From Enorma phocaeensis (GTDB lineage Bacteria > Actinomycetota > Coriobacteriia > Coriobacteriales > Coriobacteriaceae), in assembly GCF_016901575.1 (NCBI RefSeq), contig NZ_JACJKQ010000001.1, positions 248,001 through 312,000 on the forward strand: a DNA stretch of 64,000 nucleotides, written 5' to 3'. Every line of letters starts with the position of its first letter. Positions within the stretch are counted from its first letter, which is position 1. Below the pieces are notes generated by a model that saw nothing but the letters and a program-made list of their open reading frames with translations, was not told the DNA's origin and made no database searches. The translations under genes and the position numbers were made by a program. Shown one piece after another: positions 1-8,574 of the stretch.

Positions 1-47
1 ACCTCTTGACTGCCAGTCAAGCGCTCTCCCAGCTGAGCTACGCCCCC
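1..47 (-). tRNA. tRNA-Ala (GGC), partial
   Basis: Read on the minus strand, the acceptor arm begins GGGGGCG at 47, followed by TA, a D arm (GCTC...GAGC) and an anticodon arm CTTGA-CTGGCAG-TCAAG. The loop gives anticodon GGC, reading the alanine codon GCC. The variable loop, T arm and 3' acceptor strand lie beyond the window edge. A promoter is visible upstream at 62-90. Confidence 0.93.
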
Positions 48-61
48 AAGCAACGAGGGAT

Positions 62-90
62 ACTATACGGAACTTCTGCGTTTGTCGCAA
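62..90 (-). promoter_or_regulatory. Promoter of tRNA-Ala
   Basis: On the minus strand, TTGCGA (85-90) and TATAGT (62-67) are separated by exactly 17 bp and point at the tRNA-Ala gene. A block AAAAAAGTTC lies directly upstream of the -35 hexamer. The same block precedes the other tRNA promoters in this window. Confidence 0.7.
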
Positions 91-153
91 GAACTTTTTT
101 GAAAAACTTCGACGGGCATCATAACTGCTGCAAAAATGTTTCTCAAAAAGTTG

Positions 154-182
154 TTGGCATCGATCATGGTCCATGGTAAGAT
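154..182 (+). promoter_or_regulatory. Promoter of tRNA-Val
   Basis: TTGGCA (154-159) and TAAGAT (177-182) are separated by 17 bp, 21 bp before the mature tRNA start. AAAAAGTTG lies immediately upstream of the -35 hexamer, nearly the same as at tRNA-Ala and tRNA-Pro. Confidence 0.65.
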
Positions 183-203
183 ACTCCTTGCTGAAAAGCA
201 CAA

Positions 204-278
204 GGGCGTTTGGCTCAGGGGTAGAGCACATCCTTCACACGGATGGGGTCACAAGTTCAAATCTTGTAACGCCCACCA
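204..278 (+). tRNA. tRNA-Val (CAC)
   Basis: A complete cloverleaf can be read. Acceptor strand GGGCGTT (204-210) pairs with AACGCCC (268-274). The anticodon arm is CATCC-TTCACAC-GGATG with anticodon CAC, and the T loop is GTTCAAATC. The discriminator base is A and the CCA end is encoded (276-278). It has its own promoter and terminator. Confidence 0.95.
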
Positions 279-288
279 GAAAACAGCA

Positions 289-319
289 GGTCGGAGGCTT
301 AATGCTTCCGACCTTTTTC
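289..319 (+). terminator. Terminator of tRNA-Val
   Basis: A 10-bp stem (GGTCGGAGGC with GCTTCCGACC, one G-U pair) and a 5-nt loop are followed by TTTTTCTT. It lies 10 bp after the tRNA. Confidence 0.85.
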
Positions 320-415
320 TTGCGCCATCGAATACGCCATCAAAGCGCCGTCAAATATGAGCTCATGGACATTTGGCTGCTGATCTTTTATTGCAGTTTG
401 GCCGCACAAGACGAA

Positions 416-481
416 CTTCTTATGCAGAATGGCCGCTAAGGGCCCGAAAACTCGGTCTTAACGGCCATTCTGCAACATAAG
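416..481. repeat. Long near-perfect inverted repeat, function unknown
   Basis: The left arm at 423-440 (TGCAGAATGGCCGCTAAG) matches the reverse complement of 457-474 at 17 of 18 positions. Pairing continues inward through CCGA/TCGG around an AAAC loop. It continues outward imperfectly, with CTTCTTA against CATAAG. No T-run follows, so it is not a standard terminator. It may be a palindromic REP/MITE-like element or a structured RNA. Confidence 0.7.
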
Positions 482-825
482 TCCTCGAGAGGCGTCCATT
501 TTGCAAGAGAAGTCAACGTGGACAAGCTGAGGAGCGGTGCGCAGGACGAGATGCGATGCGGGACCCAAGCACAAAACGGGGGTGCAGGACTGCCCGTACC
601 GTCTACGACGCGAACCGCCAGAAGTGCAGCCCAGCTCCCGTAAGTAGAGTCTCTGCTCCCATTAGCGAGCTTCTGCTCCCGTACGCAGAATATGGGGCAT
701 CGGAGCGACGGTTGAGGAAGCCAGACGCCTCGGTTAAGCTATATCGCAGCGTCGTTTGTATGCTTGTAGTTTTGGTTTCTCGCAGCCCGGCTTGACCGGG
801 TTTCTTTCTACCGTAGGTGTTATCG
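482..825 (+). other. Gene-free leader before the ABC-F gene
   Basis: No convincing protein gene lies here. Three imperfect copies of a GCTCCC(G/A)T unit begin at 634, 655 and 675, about 20 bp apart. The next feature is a hairpin just before the ABC-F start. This may be a long 5' leader, but I could not place a convincing promoter. Confidence 0.4.
784..809 (+). terminator. Putative attenuator hairpin before the ABC-F gene
   Basis: The stem CCCGG (786-790)/CCGGG (796-800) can be extended by two weak pairs. It is followed by TTTCTTTCT and ends about 16 bp before the ABC-F start codon. The placement fits attenuation, which is known for some ABC-F genes. The short stem makes this tentative. Confidence 0.4.
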
Positions 826-2847
826 ATGATTCTCTCTGTTGACAAGATCGAAAAGAGTTTTGGTGCCCGCACGCTGTTCAGCGGAGCTTCGTTTCAGGTC
901 AATCCTGGCGATCGCTTTGCGCTCGTTGGCCCCAACGGTGCCGGCAAGACCACGCTGCTTAAAATCATCATGGGCATCGATGCGCCTGATTCCGGCTCTA
1001 TCACCTTTGCAAAAGACGTCAACGTCGGGTACCTCGAACAGGAGACCAAGCTCGCGAGCGACCGCGCGGTCATCGACGAGGTGACCGCTTCTGCGGTCGA
1101 AATCAAAGCCCTGGGTGAGCGCGCAGAGGAGCTTCAGCTTCAAATCGCCGAGGCGGGGGAGCGCGGCGAGGTCCCTGAATCGCTCATGAAGGAGTATGGA
1201 CACGTCCAGGACCGATTTGAACGCCTGGGCGGCTATGAGCTCGACAGCAACGCTCGCCAGATTCTTGCCGGACTTGGATTTCCGGTAAGCGAATTCAACA
1301 AGCCGTGCCGTGAGTTCTCCGGCGGATGGCAGATGCGCATCGCGCTGGCAAAGCTCTTTCTGCGCCACCCCGACCTTCTGCTCCTCGACGAGCCAACCAA
1401 CCACCTCGACCTTGAGAGTGTCCAATGGCTCCGCGGCTTCATTGCTGGCTACGAGGGCGCCGTGCTCATCGTTTCACACGACCGAGCCTTTATGGATGCC
1501 TGCGTCGACCACGTCGCCGCCATTGAAAACCGACGGGTGACCACCTATACCGGAAACTACAGCTCCTATCTCAAGCAGCGCGAGGACAACCTTGAGCAGA
1601 TGCGCGCCAAGCGTGCCGCCCAAGAGCGCGAGATCGCCCATATGCAGGTGTTTGTCGACAAGTTTCGCTACAAGCCGACCAAGGCGGCGCAAGCCCAGGA
1701 ACGCATGCGCCGCATCGAGCAGATCAAGAGCGAGCTCGTGATCTTGCCCGAGGGTCACAAGCATGTCGACTTCAAGTTTCCAGACCCTCCGCGCTCCGGC
1801 GACATGGTCGTCAAGCTCGAGGAGGTCTCAAAGTCCTACGGAGAGCACCACATCTACAGCGACATAGACCTTACGCTCTACCGAGGCGACCACGTCGCTC
1901 TAGTCGGTCCTAACGGAGCCGGCAAGTCGACCCTCATGAAGATGATTGCAGGAATCGAGCCCCCCACGTCCGGCTCTCGCGACCTTGGCGTGAACGTGGG
2001 CGTCGCCTATTATGCGCAGCACCAGCTCGAGGGGCTCAACGAGTCGAACACCGTGCTACAGGAGATCGATTCGGTCGCACCCAGCTGGACCACGCCCCAG
2101 CAGAGGAGCCTGCTCGGCGCCTTCCTGTTCTCTGGTGAGGACGTCGACAAGCGCGTCGGTGTACTTTCGGGAGGAGAGCGAGCGCGTCTCGCCTTGGCAA
2201 AGATGCTCGTTTCGCCCGAGGCGCTGCTCTGTCTCGACGAGCCGACAAACCATCTCGATATCGATTCGGTCGACATGCTTGAGAACGCCCTTAAGCGCTT
2301 CCCGGGAACGATCGTGCTCATCAGCCATGACGAACACCTGGTGCGAGCGGTCGCCAACCGCGTGGTAGACATTCGTGACGGCAAGATGACCGTCATCGAT
2401 GGGGACTATGACTACTATCTCTTCAAGCGTGACGACCTCGCTGCCCGCGCCGCGGCAGATTCCGCGGCGTCGCAGAGCCCCAGACGATCCCCGTCGAACC
2501 CCGGCCCACGAACGGCGTCTGCTGCTCAGGTCCCTTCCCAACGTGAAGGGAAGAAGACAAAGGAGCAGCGTCGAGCTGAGGCGGAGGCGCGGGCAGAGCT
2601 CAACCGCAGGCTCAAAAAGACTCGCGACGCCCTTAAGAAGGTGGAAGCGAAGCTCGAGACGGCACGCAAGCGATACGACGAGCTCATGGAACTCATGGCT
2701 TCGGAAGAGCTCTATGCCGACCAAGACAGATTTGCCGAGGCGCTCGCCGAATATAACGAGCTCAAGAAGGGCATCCCGGTCCTCGAAGACGAATGGCTGG
2801 AGCTTTCCACCACGATTGAAGAGGAGACCGAGCGTGGACGCGCGTAG
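826..2847 (+). CDS. ABC-F family ATPase
   Basis: The 673-residue soluble protein has two ABC ATPase domains and no membrane segment. ABC-F proteins act on ribosomes, in translation quality control or antibiotic protection. Walker A GPNGAGKT is near residues 35-42, a signature FSGGWQ follows, and Walker B ends in DEPTNHLD. The second domain has [20 protein letters not shown] and DEPTNHLD. A charged linker follows both domains, and the C-terminal ~110 residues form a Lys/Glu-rich coiled coil, as in Uup-like members. ATG 826 is chosen over GTG 817 because AGG lies 8 nt upstream. The overall form suggests a housekeeping type, not a dedicated resistance protein, but the subfamily is uncertain. Confidence 0.93.
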   Translation: MILSVDKIEKSFGARTLFSGASFQVNPGDRFALVGPNGAGKTTLLKIIMGIDAPDSGSITFAKDVNVGYLEQETKLASDRAVIDEVTASAVEIKALGERAEELQLQIAEAGERGEVPESLMKEYGHVQDRFERLGGYELDSNARQILAGLGFPVSEFNKPCREFSGGWQMRIALAKLFLRHPDLLLLDEPTNHLDLESVQWLRGFIAGYEGAVLIVSHDRAFMDACVDHVAAIENRRVTTYTGNYSSYLKQREDNLEQMRAKRAAQEREIAHMQVFVDKFRYKPTKAAQAQERMRRIEQIKSELVILPEGHKHVDFKFPDPPRSGDMVVKLEEVSKSYGEHHIYSDIDLTLYRGDHVALVGPNGAGKSTLMKMIAGIEPPTSGSRDLGVNVGVAYYAQHQLEGLNESNTVLQEIDSVAPSWTTPQQRSLLGAFLFSGEDVDKRVGVLSGGERARLALAKMLVSPEALLCLDEPTNHLDIDSVDMLENALKRFPGTIVLISHDEHLVRAVANRVVDIRDGKMTVIDGDYDYYLFKRDDLAARAAADSAASQSPRRSPSNPGPRTASAAQVPSQREGKKTKEQRRAEAEARAELNRRLKKTRDALKKVEAKLETARKRYDELMELMASEELYADQDRFAEALAEYNELKKGIPVLEDEWLELSTTIEEETERGRA

Positions 2848-3130
2848 GGCCCTTGCCGTCACCCTCACCCTACTATCCTTTGCGCTTCGCATCCTGGCGA
2901 TTCTCATGTGTGCGCTCGTCGTGGTGCTCTGCTTTTCCGGCATGAGCGCACGCCTGGGCATCGTCGGGCTTGTAACCGAGCTGTCCCGCGCCATGCCGAG
3001 CGTGATCGCCGGCTACGGCGTCATCTCATCTCCGTTTGGCGGCGTCTTCCGCCTCGATTTCACCATCGTCGCGGTTTGTCTCTTTTTGCTTGACTACCTG
3101 TGTGCAAAGCTCGCACACAGCCTTCGCTAG
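2834..3130 (+). CDS. Small two-helix membrane protein, unknown
   Basis: This 98-residue protein is not a family I recognise. It starts at GTG 2834, inside the 3' end of the ABC-F gene, with GAGGAG 7 nt upstream, so the two are probably translationally coupled. Hydrophobic segments at about residues 7-34 and 75-93 predict two transmembrane helices. The loop between them is rich in Gly and Ser. The site-2 protease gene follows after 8 bp, so a link with the membrane protease is possible but only inferred from position. Confidence 0.7.
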   Translation: MDARRALAVTLTLLSFALRILAILMCALVVVLCFSGMSARLGIVGLVTELSRAMPSVIAGYGVISSPFGGVFRLDFTIVAVCLFLLDYLCAKLAHSLR

Positions 3131-3138
3131 GAGGCGTT

Positions 3139-3813
3139 GTGAACCAAATCCAGTATCTCATCATCAACGCGCTCGCCGTGGTGATCGGCATCGTCGTCCA
3201 TGAGAGCGCCCACGCGCTTGCAGCCTATGCCCTCGGCGATGCTACGGCGCGCAGGCGCGGTCGCGTCTCGCTCAACCCGCTCAATCACATCGACCCCTTC
3301 GGCACGGTCATATTGCCGCTTCTCATGATCCTTGCAGGAGGCCCGGTTTTTGCCTTTGCCAAGCCCGTTCCGGTCTACCTTGGCAACCTCAAGCATCCGA
3401 AGCGCGACGAGGTCCTGGTGGCGCTCGCCGGCCCCGCTTCAAACATCGTGCTGTCTGCAGCGTTTGCCCTGCTGCTCCATGCGCTCTCGCCAGCGGCTGC
3501 GTCAGGGGTTATAAGCCTCGCCGTTGCCAACCTGCTGGCATCGCTGTGCGTAACCTCGATCGTGGTTAATCTCTCCTTGGCATTTTTCAACCTCATTCCG
3601 CTTCCTCCTCTCGACGGCTCGTCCGTCCTCGTGCTGTTCTTGAAGGGGCAGGCGCTGCAGGGCTACTACCGGCTGCAGCAGTACGCGATGCCCATCCTCA
3701 TCATCGTGCTCTACCTCTTCCCCATGGTGCTGCGCATCGATCTGGTGGGCATGTACTTCGACGTCACGGTCTATCCGCTGGCCAACCTTCTCCTGGATTT
3801 CGCTTTGGCGTAG
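3139..3813 (+). CDS. Site-2 protease family (M50) membrane metalloprotease
   Basis: The 224-residue multi-pass protein is of the compact M50B type without a PDZ domain. The zinc motif HESAH is at residues 21-25 in the first helix. The second conserved motif, NLIPLPPLDG, is near residues 153-162 and its Asp is the third zinc ligand. Such proteases cut substrates within the membrane. Start GTG 3139 follows AGGAGG with a 4-nt spacer, while the in-frame upstream GTG 3100 lacks a ribosome site. M50 genes are commonly found next to scpA, as here. Confidence 0.9.
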   Translation: MNQIQYLIINALAVVIGIVVHESAHALAAYALGDATARRRGRVSLNPLNHIDPFGTVILPLLMILAGGPVFAFAKPVPVYLGNLKHPKRDEVLVALAGPASNIVLSAAFALLLHALSPAAASGVISLAVANLLASLCVTSIVVNLSLAFFNLIPLPPLDGSSVLVLFLKGQALQGYYRLQQYAMPILIIVLYLFPMVLRIDLVGMYFDVTVYPLANLLLDFALA

Positions 3814-3884
3814 GCTCCGTTGCGGGCACATACGCTAAACTGTACGGTTGCACGACGCGCACGATGCAGGGGAAGGAGGGCGCT

Positions 3885-4703
3885 ATGTCGTATCGGGTGA
3901 GCACCCAGGCCTATTCCGGCCCCTTCGACCTGCTGCTGCAGCTTGTGTCTCGACAGAAAGTCGACATCGGCGCCATCTCCATCTCCGAGGTCGCCGAGCA
4001 GTATCTTGCAGAGGTCGAGCGCATCGAAGCGCTCTACCTTGACGTGGCAAGCGACTTTCTGCTCGTCGCCGCGACCCTGCTCGATATCAAGGCGGCATCT
4101 TTGGTGCCTGCCGATACCGACAGCCCTCGCGATGTCGACGACGATGAACTCGATGAGTTCGCCAACCTTGACGGTGACGCCATGCGCGAGGTGCTCATCC
4201 AGCGCCTGATCGCTTATAAACAGTTCAAAGGGGCGGCTGCAGCACTTGGCGCTCGCATGGAGGCGGAGAGCCGCATGCATCCCCGCGTTGCCGGACCTGA
4301 TCCGGAGTATTTGAACCTCATGCCCGACTACCTTGCAGGAATCACCCTGCGAGGCCTCGCGGTCATCTGTGCCGACCTTGATAGCAGGCGCGAGACGTTT
4401 CTGCTGGAAGCTGAGCACGTGGCCCCTCACCGCGTCCCGCTCGAGCTGACGGTCGCCTCCGTGGATCGCCTCACGATTGTCCGGCCGCATCTTACGTTCC
4501 GCGACCTTCTCGACGAGGGCTCTGACATCAGCCAGGTGGTCGTCACCTTTTTAGCCATGCTTGAACTTGCAAAACGCGGCTCGGTCACCCTGAAGCAAGA
4601 CGAGCTGTTTGGAACCATCGAGATCGCTCGCGTTGAGGGAGCCCCAGAGTATCGTCCGGGCGACGCGCTGTTTACGGAGGAGGATTCCGATGCAAGATCT
4701 TGA
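3885..4703 (+). CDS. scpA: Segregation and condensation protein A
   Basis: The kleisin subunit (272 aa) links the heads of the SMC dimer for chromosome condensation and segregation. The N-terminal GPFDLLLQLV motif is typical of bacterial ScpA. The middle is acidic and variable, and the C-terminal winged-helix region follows. ATG 3885 is chosen because AAGGAGG lies at 3873-3879; an upstream in-frame ATG at 3864 lacks one. The stop overlaps scpB by 14 bp, so the partners are co-translated. The smc gene is not in this window. Confidence 0.95.
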   Translation: MSYRVSTQAYSGPFDLLLQLVSRQKVDIGAISISEVAEQYLAEVERIEALYLDVASDFLLVAATLLDIKAASLVPADTDSPRDVDDDELDEFANLDGDAMREVLIQRLIAYKQFKGAAAALGARMEAESRMHPRVAGPDPEYLNLMPDYLAGITLRGLAVICADLDSRRETFLLEAEHVAPHRVPLELTVASVDRLTIVRPHLTFRDLLDEGSDISQVVVTFLAMLELAKRGSVTLKQDELFGTIEIARVEGAPEYRPGDALFTEEDSDARS

Positions 4704-5403
4704 TCGGCTCGACCCCGCATCGTTGAAGGGCGCCCTTGAGGCGCTGCTGCTTGTCTCGAGCGATCCGGTGAGCGCCAGCGCGCTTGGCCAGGCGCTTTCC
4801 ATAACGCCCGGTGAGGCCGCTTCGCTTCTTGCCGAGCTCTCGGTTGAGTACCGAGAGGCAAACCGCGGCTTCCAGCTACGCGAGGTGGCCGGCGGCTGGA
4901 GGCTGTTTACGCACCCGGCCTTTCACGACCAAGTTGAATCATACGTGCTTTCCTGGGATACCCAGAAGCTGTCTCAGGCGGCGCTCGAGACCCTTGCGGT
5001 CATCGCATACCACCAACCGGTCACGCGCGAGATGGTCAAAGGCGTCCGCGGCGTCAATTCCGACGGCGTCATCTCTTCGCTCGTCGACAAGGGGCTCGTT
5101 CGAGAACTCGGCAGGGATGCCCAACATGGGCAAGCCATTCTCTATGGCACCACGAACGCCTTCCTCGAAAAGTTCGGGCTGCGCTCCACCCGCGACCTTC
5201 CCGACCTTGAGCAGTTTGCCCCCGACGAGCAGTCACGCCAATTCATCCGCGAACGGCTCTCAGGTCGCTCCATACAGTCGACACTCGAAGAGACTGACGA
5301 CGATCTTGAAGAGGAACGCGACCTTCTGGAAGATGACTACGATGCCGATGAAGACGACATCATGATCGTCGGCAATGCTACGGATGAAGACTATGACGAA
5401 TGA
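4690..5403 (+). CDS. scpB: Segregation and condensation protein B
   Basis: This 237-residue partner of ScpA has two winged-helix domains. The conserved stretch TLAVIAYHQPVTR and the ...VNSDGVISSLVDKGLV region are diagnostic. The last ~40 residues are strongly acidic (runs of Asp and Glu), longer than in many homologues. ATG 4690 lies within the end of scpA, preceded by GGAGGAGG. It works with SMC and ScpA on the nucleoid. Confidence 0.95.
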   Translation: MQDLDRLDPASLKGALEALLLVSSDPVSASALGQALSITPGEAASLLAELSVEYREANRGFQLREVAGGWRLFTHPAFHDQVESYVLSWDTQKLSQAALETLAVIAYHQPVTREMVKGVRGVNSDGVISSLVDKGLVRELGRDAQHGQAILYGTTNAFLEKFGLRSTRDLPDLEQFAPDEQSRQFIRERLSGRSIQSTLEETDDDLEEERDLLEDDYDADEDDIMIVGNATDEDYDE

Positions 5404-6331
5404 TGCCAGCCAAACATATCCCTATACCATGCGACTGCAACGGTTCCTTGCCCGATCGGGCGTGGCAAGCAGGCGCGGATCCGAAGACCTGATGACCGCT
5501 GGCCGCGTAACGGTAAACGGCGCCGTCGCGACCGAACTGGGAACGAAGGTGAATCCCGAGACCGACCGGGTCGAAGTGGACGGCGTGCCCGTCACATTCA
5601 ATGCCTCGGCGACCTACATCATGCTCAACAAGCCTGATGGCTTCCTGACCACCATGAGCGACCCTCAGGGAAGGCCGTGCGTGGCAAGCCTGGTTCCGGT
5701 GTCGGATTATCCCGGGCTATTTCCGGTGGGCAGGCTCGACAAGGACACGACGGGGCTCCTGCTCTTCACCACTGACGGCGACATCGCCAACCAGATGCTC
5801 CACCCCTCGGGCCACGTAGAGAAAACATACGTCGCCATTGTCGACGGAAAGCTCTCCGACCACGAGCTGGAACCGCTTCGCCAGGGAATCGTTCTCGACG
5901 ACGGACCGTGCCAACCTGCGCGCTGCAGGCTGCTCGGGACCTCGCAGGCACGCCGTATCTGGGGAGAAGAGCCTGCAGCTGCAACGAGCTGCGTCGAGAT
6001 CATCATCCGTGAAGGACGAAAGAACCAGGTCAAGCGCATGCTAGGGGCCATCCATCATCCTGTCTTGCGCCTGCATCGCCCTCGCTTCGGCCCCCTTGAG
6101 CTATCAGGCCTCCCCGTCGGGTCTTGGCGCATGCTCAATGAGGGCGAAGTGGGGCGCTTGAAGTCCGCAACGGCGCCGTCAGACGAACGTGTCGGAGGCG
6201 CACCCCCCGCTTCTCGCAGCGCCTCGGATGGTCGCGCAGGCCATGCCAGGTGCGCTCGCCCATGCAACGAACATCAGCAGCCTCGCACGCGCAGGCAAGA
6301 AAAGGAGGACCGACGTGATCGTCGCCATTGA
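5393..6331 (+). CDS. rluB: Pseudouridine synthase, RluB/RsuA family
   Basis: The enzyme isomerises uridine in rRNA; RluB acts on 23S rRNA. An S4 RNA-binding domain occupies residues ~10-60 (RLQRFLARSGVASRR). The catalytic domain carries the family motif GRLDKDTTGLLLFT with the catalytic Asp, and later EGRKNQVKRMLGAI. ATG 5393 overlaps the scpB stop; ATG 5375 and 5429 are alternatives. The scpA-scpB-rluB order is widely conserved. The reading frame continues ~60 residues beyond the usual end as a low-complexity Arg/Ala-rich tail and overlaps cmk by 17 bp. Confidence 0.9.
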   Translation: MTNDASQTYPYTMRLQRFLARSGVASRRGSEDLMTAGRVTVNGAVATELGTKVNPETDRVEVDGVPVTFNASATYIMLNKPDGFLTTMSDPQGRPCVASLVPVSDYPGLFPVGRLDKDTTGLLLFTTDGDIANQMLHPSGHVEKTYVAIVDGKLSDHELEPLRQGIVLDDGPCQPARCRLLGTSQARRIWGEEPAAATSCVEIIIREGRKNQVKRMLGAIHHPVLRLHRPRFGPLELSGLPVGSWRMLNEGEVGRLKSATAPSDERVGGAPPASRSASDGRAGHARCARPCNEHQQPRTRRQEKEDRRDRRH

Positions 6332-6998
6332 TGGACCGGCAGGATCGGGAAAGTCGACTATCGCCCGAGAGATTGCTCGTCGACACGGGTTTGAAAAGCT
6401 CGACACCGGAGCCATGTACCGTGCGGTGACATTTGCCGCACTGAGCCGCGGCATCGACCTTGACGACGCTGCCGCCGTTTCAAATCTTGCGCAGACAGTC
6501 CATATTGCCTTCCTCCCCAGGCAAGGGTCCCCGACGCTCGTCATGGTCGACAGCGATGACGTCACGTCCGAGATCCGAACGCCCGAAGTCGATGCAGGGG
6601 TATCCAAGGTGTCGGCATATCCCCAGGTCCGAGAGGCAATGCTTTCTCCCCAGCGCGCCGTCGCGCGCGAGCATGACGTCGTCGCCGAAGGAAGGGATAT
6701 CGGCACGGTCGTCTTTCCCGACGCGGACGTAAAGGTGTTTCTCACCGCCGACCCGCTCGAGCGCGCCCGGCGTCGCGTGCTTCAGCGCCATGATGGGGAG
6801 GAGCTCGACGAGGAGGCCTACGCCCAAGAGGTGACCGATACCCTCAACTCGCTCGTTCGTCGAGACAGGCTCGATTCATCTCGCGACGTTGCCCCCCTGC
6901 GGGCAGCAGACGATGCCGTTACGATCGATTCCACGTCGCATTCCATCGACGAGGTGGTCGACATGATCTCCTCCCTTATTGAATCTAGGAGGCCGTAA
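6315..6998 (+). CDS. cmk: Cytidylate kinase
   Basis: The 227-residue P-loop kinase phosphorylates CMP and dCMP. Its Walker A motif GPAGSGKST is near residues 7-15. KLDTGAMYRAVT and AEGRDIGTVVFPDADVK are diagnostic of the family. GTG 6315 is chosen since AAGGAGG lies 6 nt before it and the length then fits the family. The frame is open upstream to 6189 but that part shows no homology-like features. It is followed directly by plsC and is close to der, an order common in Gram-positive bacteria. Confidence 0.94.
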   Translation: MIVAIDGPAGSGKSTIAREIARRHGFEKLDTGAMYRAVTFAALSRGIDLDDAAAVSNLAQTVHIAFLPRQGSPTLVMVDSDDVTSEIRTPEVDAGVSKVSAYPQVREAMLSPQRAVAREHDVVAEGRDIGTVVFPDADVKVFLTADPLERARRRVLQRHDGEELDEEAYAQEVTDTLNSLVRRDRLDSSRDVAPLRAADDAVTIDSTSHSIDEVVDMISSLIESRRP

Positions 6999-7723
6999 TG
7001 CGACTGTTCCGCTCAACGGAAGATGACTACTACGAGAATGCCATGCGCGACTATCCGTTGCCGCTGCGCATCTTTTACGGCACGATCATCGTGATCCTGT
7101 TCGCGTTTTCCAAGGTCATGTGGCGCTGGCGCGTCGATAATCCCGCCGAGCTCGTCTCATCGGACGGAACCGGCTCCGTGATCATATGCAATCACACCTC
7201 CATGGCCGAGGTCGTTGCGATCGTCACTCATATCTGGATGACCGGGCGCCGCGCGCGCCCCATCATGAAGTCCGAGTTCAACGACGTGCGCATCGTCGAG
7301 TGGCTCTTTGCACGCGTGGGCGCCATTCCCGTCGAGCGAGGCACCGCAGACATGAAGTCCCTTCGTCGGGCGCAGCACGCCCTGCAGCGGGGTGAAGACG
7401 TCCTCATCTTCCCCGAAGGCACTCGCATCCGCACCGATGACCAGCCGGTGGAGGTCCACGGAGGCTTCGCCCTCATGGCGCAGATGTCCAAAGCGGATAT
7501 CGCCCCCATGGCGGTATGTGGCTTTCGCGACATCACGCCTGTCGGCTCCCACATCATGAGGCCAAAGAAGACCTGGATACGATGTGCCTCGCGCGTATCG
7601 CTTTCCGACGCCCCCAAAGAACTCAAACGACGCGAGCGGCTCGCATGGTTTGAAGAGGAATCCATTCGCCGCATGTACGCCGTGCGCGACGAGCTGCGTG
7701 CAGAGCATCCGGGGAGGCGATGA
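6998..7723 (+). CDS. plsC: 1-acyl-sn-glycerol-3-phosphate acyltransferase
   Basis: PlsC adds the second acyl chain to lysophosphatidate at the inner membrane face (241 aa). One hydrophobic segment lies near residues 25-45. Family blocks are ICNHTSMAE, VGAIPVERG, and FPEGTRIRTD. The catalytic block is H-X4-E here instead of the usual H-X4-D. The start codon overlaps the cmk stop, with AGGAGG upstream. PlsY and GpsA, which supply its substrate, are encoded ~4 kb downstream in the same gene string. Confidence 0.9.
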   Translation: MRLFRSTEDDYYENAMRDYPLPLRIFYGTIIVILFAFSKVMWRWRVDNPAELVSSDGTGSVIICNHTSMAEVVAIVTHIWMTGRRARPIMKSEFNDVRIVEWLFARVGAIPVERGTADMKSLRRAQHALQRGEDVLIFPEGTRIRTDDQPVEVHGGFALMAQMSKADIAPMAVCGFRDITPVGSHIMRPKKTWIRCASRVSLSDAPKELKRRERLAWFEEESIRRMYAVRDELRAEHPGRR

Positions 7724-7725
7724 CG

Positions 7726-8574
7726 ATGGCCACCATTGAAGTCGCCCGCTACGCCGGCGCCTGCTATGGCGTCGAACGTGCACTCGACATGGCCTACACG
7801 GCTGCAAAAGACGCCTCGGGCCCCGTAAACACGCTGGGCCCGCTCATCCACAACCCGCTCGTGGTTCAAGACCTCGCGCGCGAAGGGGTCAGCGTCGTCG
7901 ACGATGTCGAGCAAGCGGATTCGGGCACCGTCATCGTGCGCACGCACGGGGTCGTGCCTTCCGTAGTCGACCGCGCACGAGAGCGCGGGCTGGCAGTCGT
8001 CGACGCCACCTGTCCCTACGTCAAAAAAGTCCACCATGCAGCGCGTCGCCTCGTCTCAGAGGGGTTCCAGCTCGTCATCGTCGGCGAGGCGGGACATCCT
8101 GAGGTCGAAGGAATTCTCGGCGCGGCCGGCGGATCGGCCCTCGTCGTCCAGGAGGCGTCGGAACTCGAGTCGGTCGAGCTCTCCCGCAGGGTCGGGGTCG
8201 TCGTCCAGACCACGCAGACCGCCTCCGCCTTGTCCCGCGTCGTTGCCGCGATCGCGCCGCGGGTGTCAGAGCTTCATGTCGTGAACACCATCTGTGAAGC
8301 CACGAGCGAGCGTCAGCAGGCGGCTCGCGAGCTCGCGAGCTCCTGTGACTGCATGATCGTCATCGGGGGCAAGAACTCTGCCAACACCTGTCGGCTCGCC
8401 CAAATCTGCACAGAGGCCTGCCGTAACACCCACCACATCGAAGATTCCGACGAGATGCTTTCGTCTTGGCTCGAAGGCGTCGAACACATTGGCGTCACCG
8501 CCGGAGCCTCCACGCCGTCATCCCATATCAAGCGCGCCTGCGAACGGCTCCAAATGCTCTTGGATGCACGATGA
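7726..8574 (+). CDS. ispH: 4-hydroxy-3-methylbut-2-enyl diphosphate reductase
   Basis: IspH catalyses the last step of the MEP isoprenoid pathway, giving IPP and DMAPP, using a [4Fe-4S] cluster. The three cluster cysteines are visible: C13 in AGACYG, one in DATCPYVKKVH, and one in TICEATSERQ. The GGKNSANT motif is also present. ATG 7726 is preferred over ATG 7720 because GGGGAGG lies 8 nt before it. The length of 282 residues is normal. It implies that the MEP route, not mevalonate, makes isoprenoids here. Confidence 0.94.
   Translation: MATIEVARYAGACYGVERALDMAYTAAKDASGPVNTLGPLIHNPLVVQDLAREGVSVVDDVEQADSGTVIVRTHGVVPSVVDRARERGLAVVDATCPYVKKVHHAARRLVSEGFQLVIVGEAGHPEVEGILGAAGGSALVVQEASELESVELSRRVGVVVQTTQTASALSRVVAAIAPRVSELHVVNTICEATSERQQAARELASSCDCMIVIGGKNSANTCRLAQICTEACRNTHHIEDSDEMLSSWLEGVEHIGVTAGASTPSSHIKRACERLQMLLDAR

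Noticed and set aside
1-320. tRNA genes as phage attachment sites with an adjacent island
   Set aside because: No integrase, no direct repeat of the tRNA 3' end and only housekeeping genes follow.
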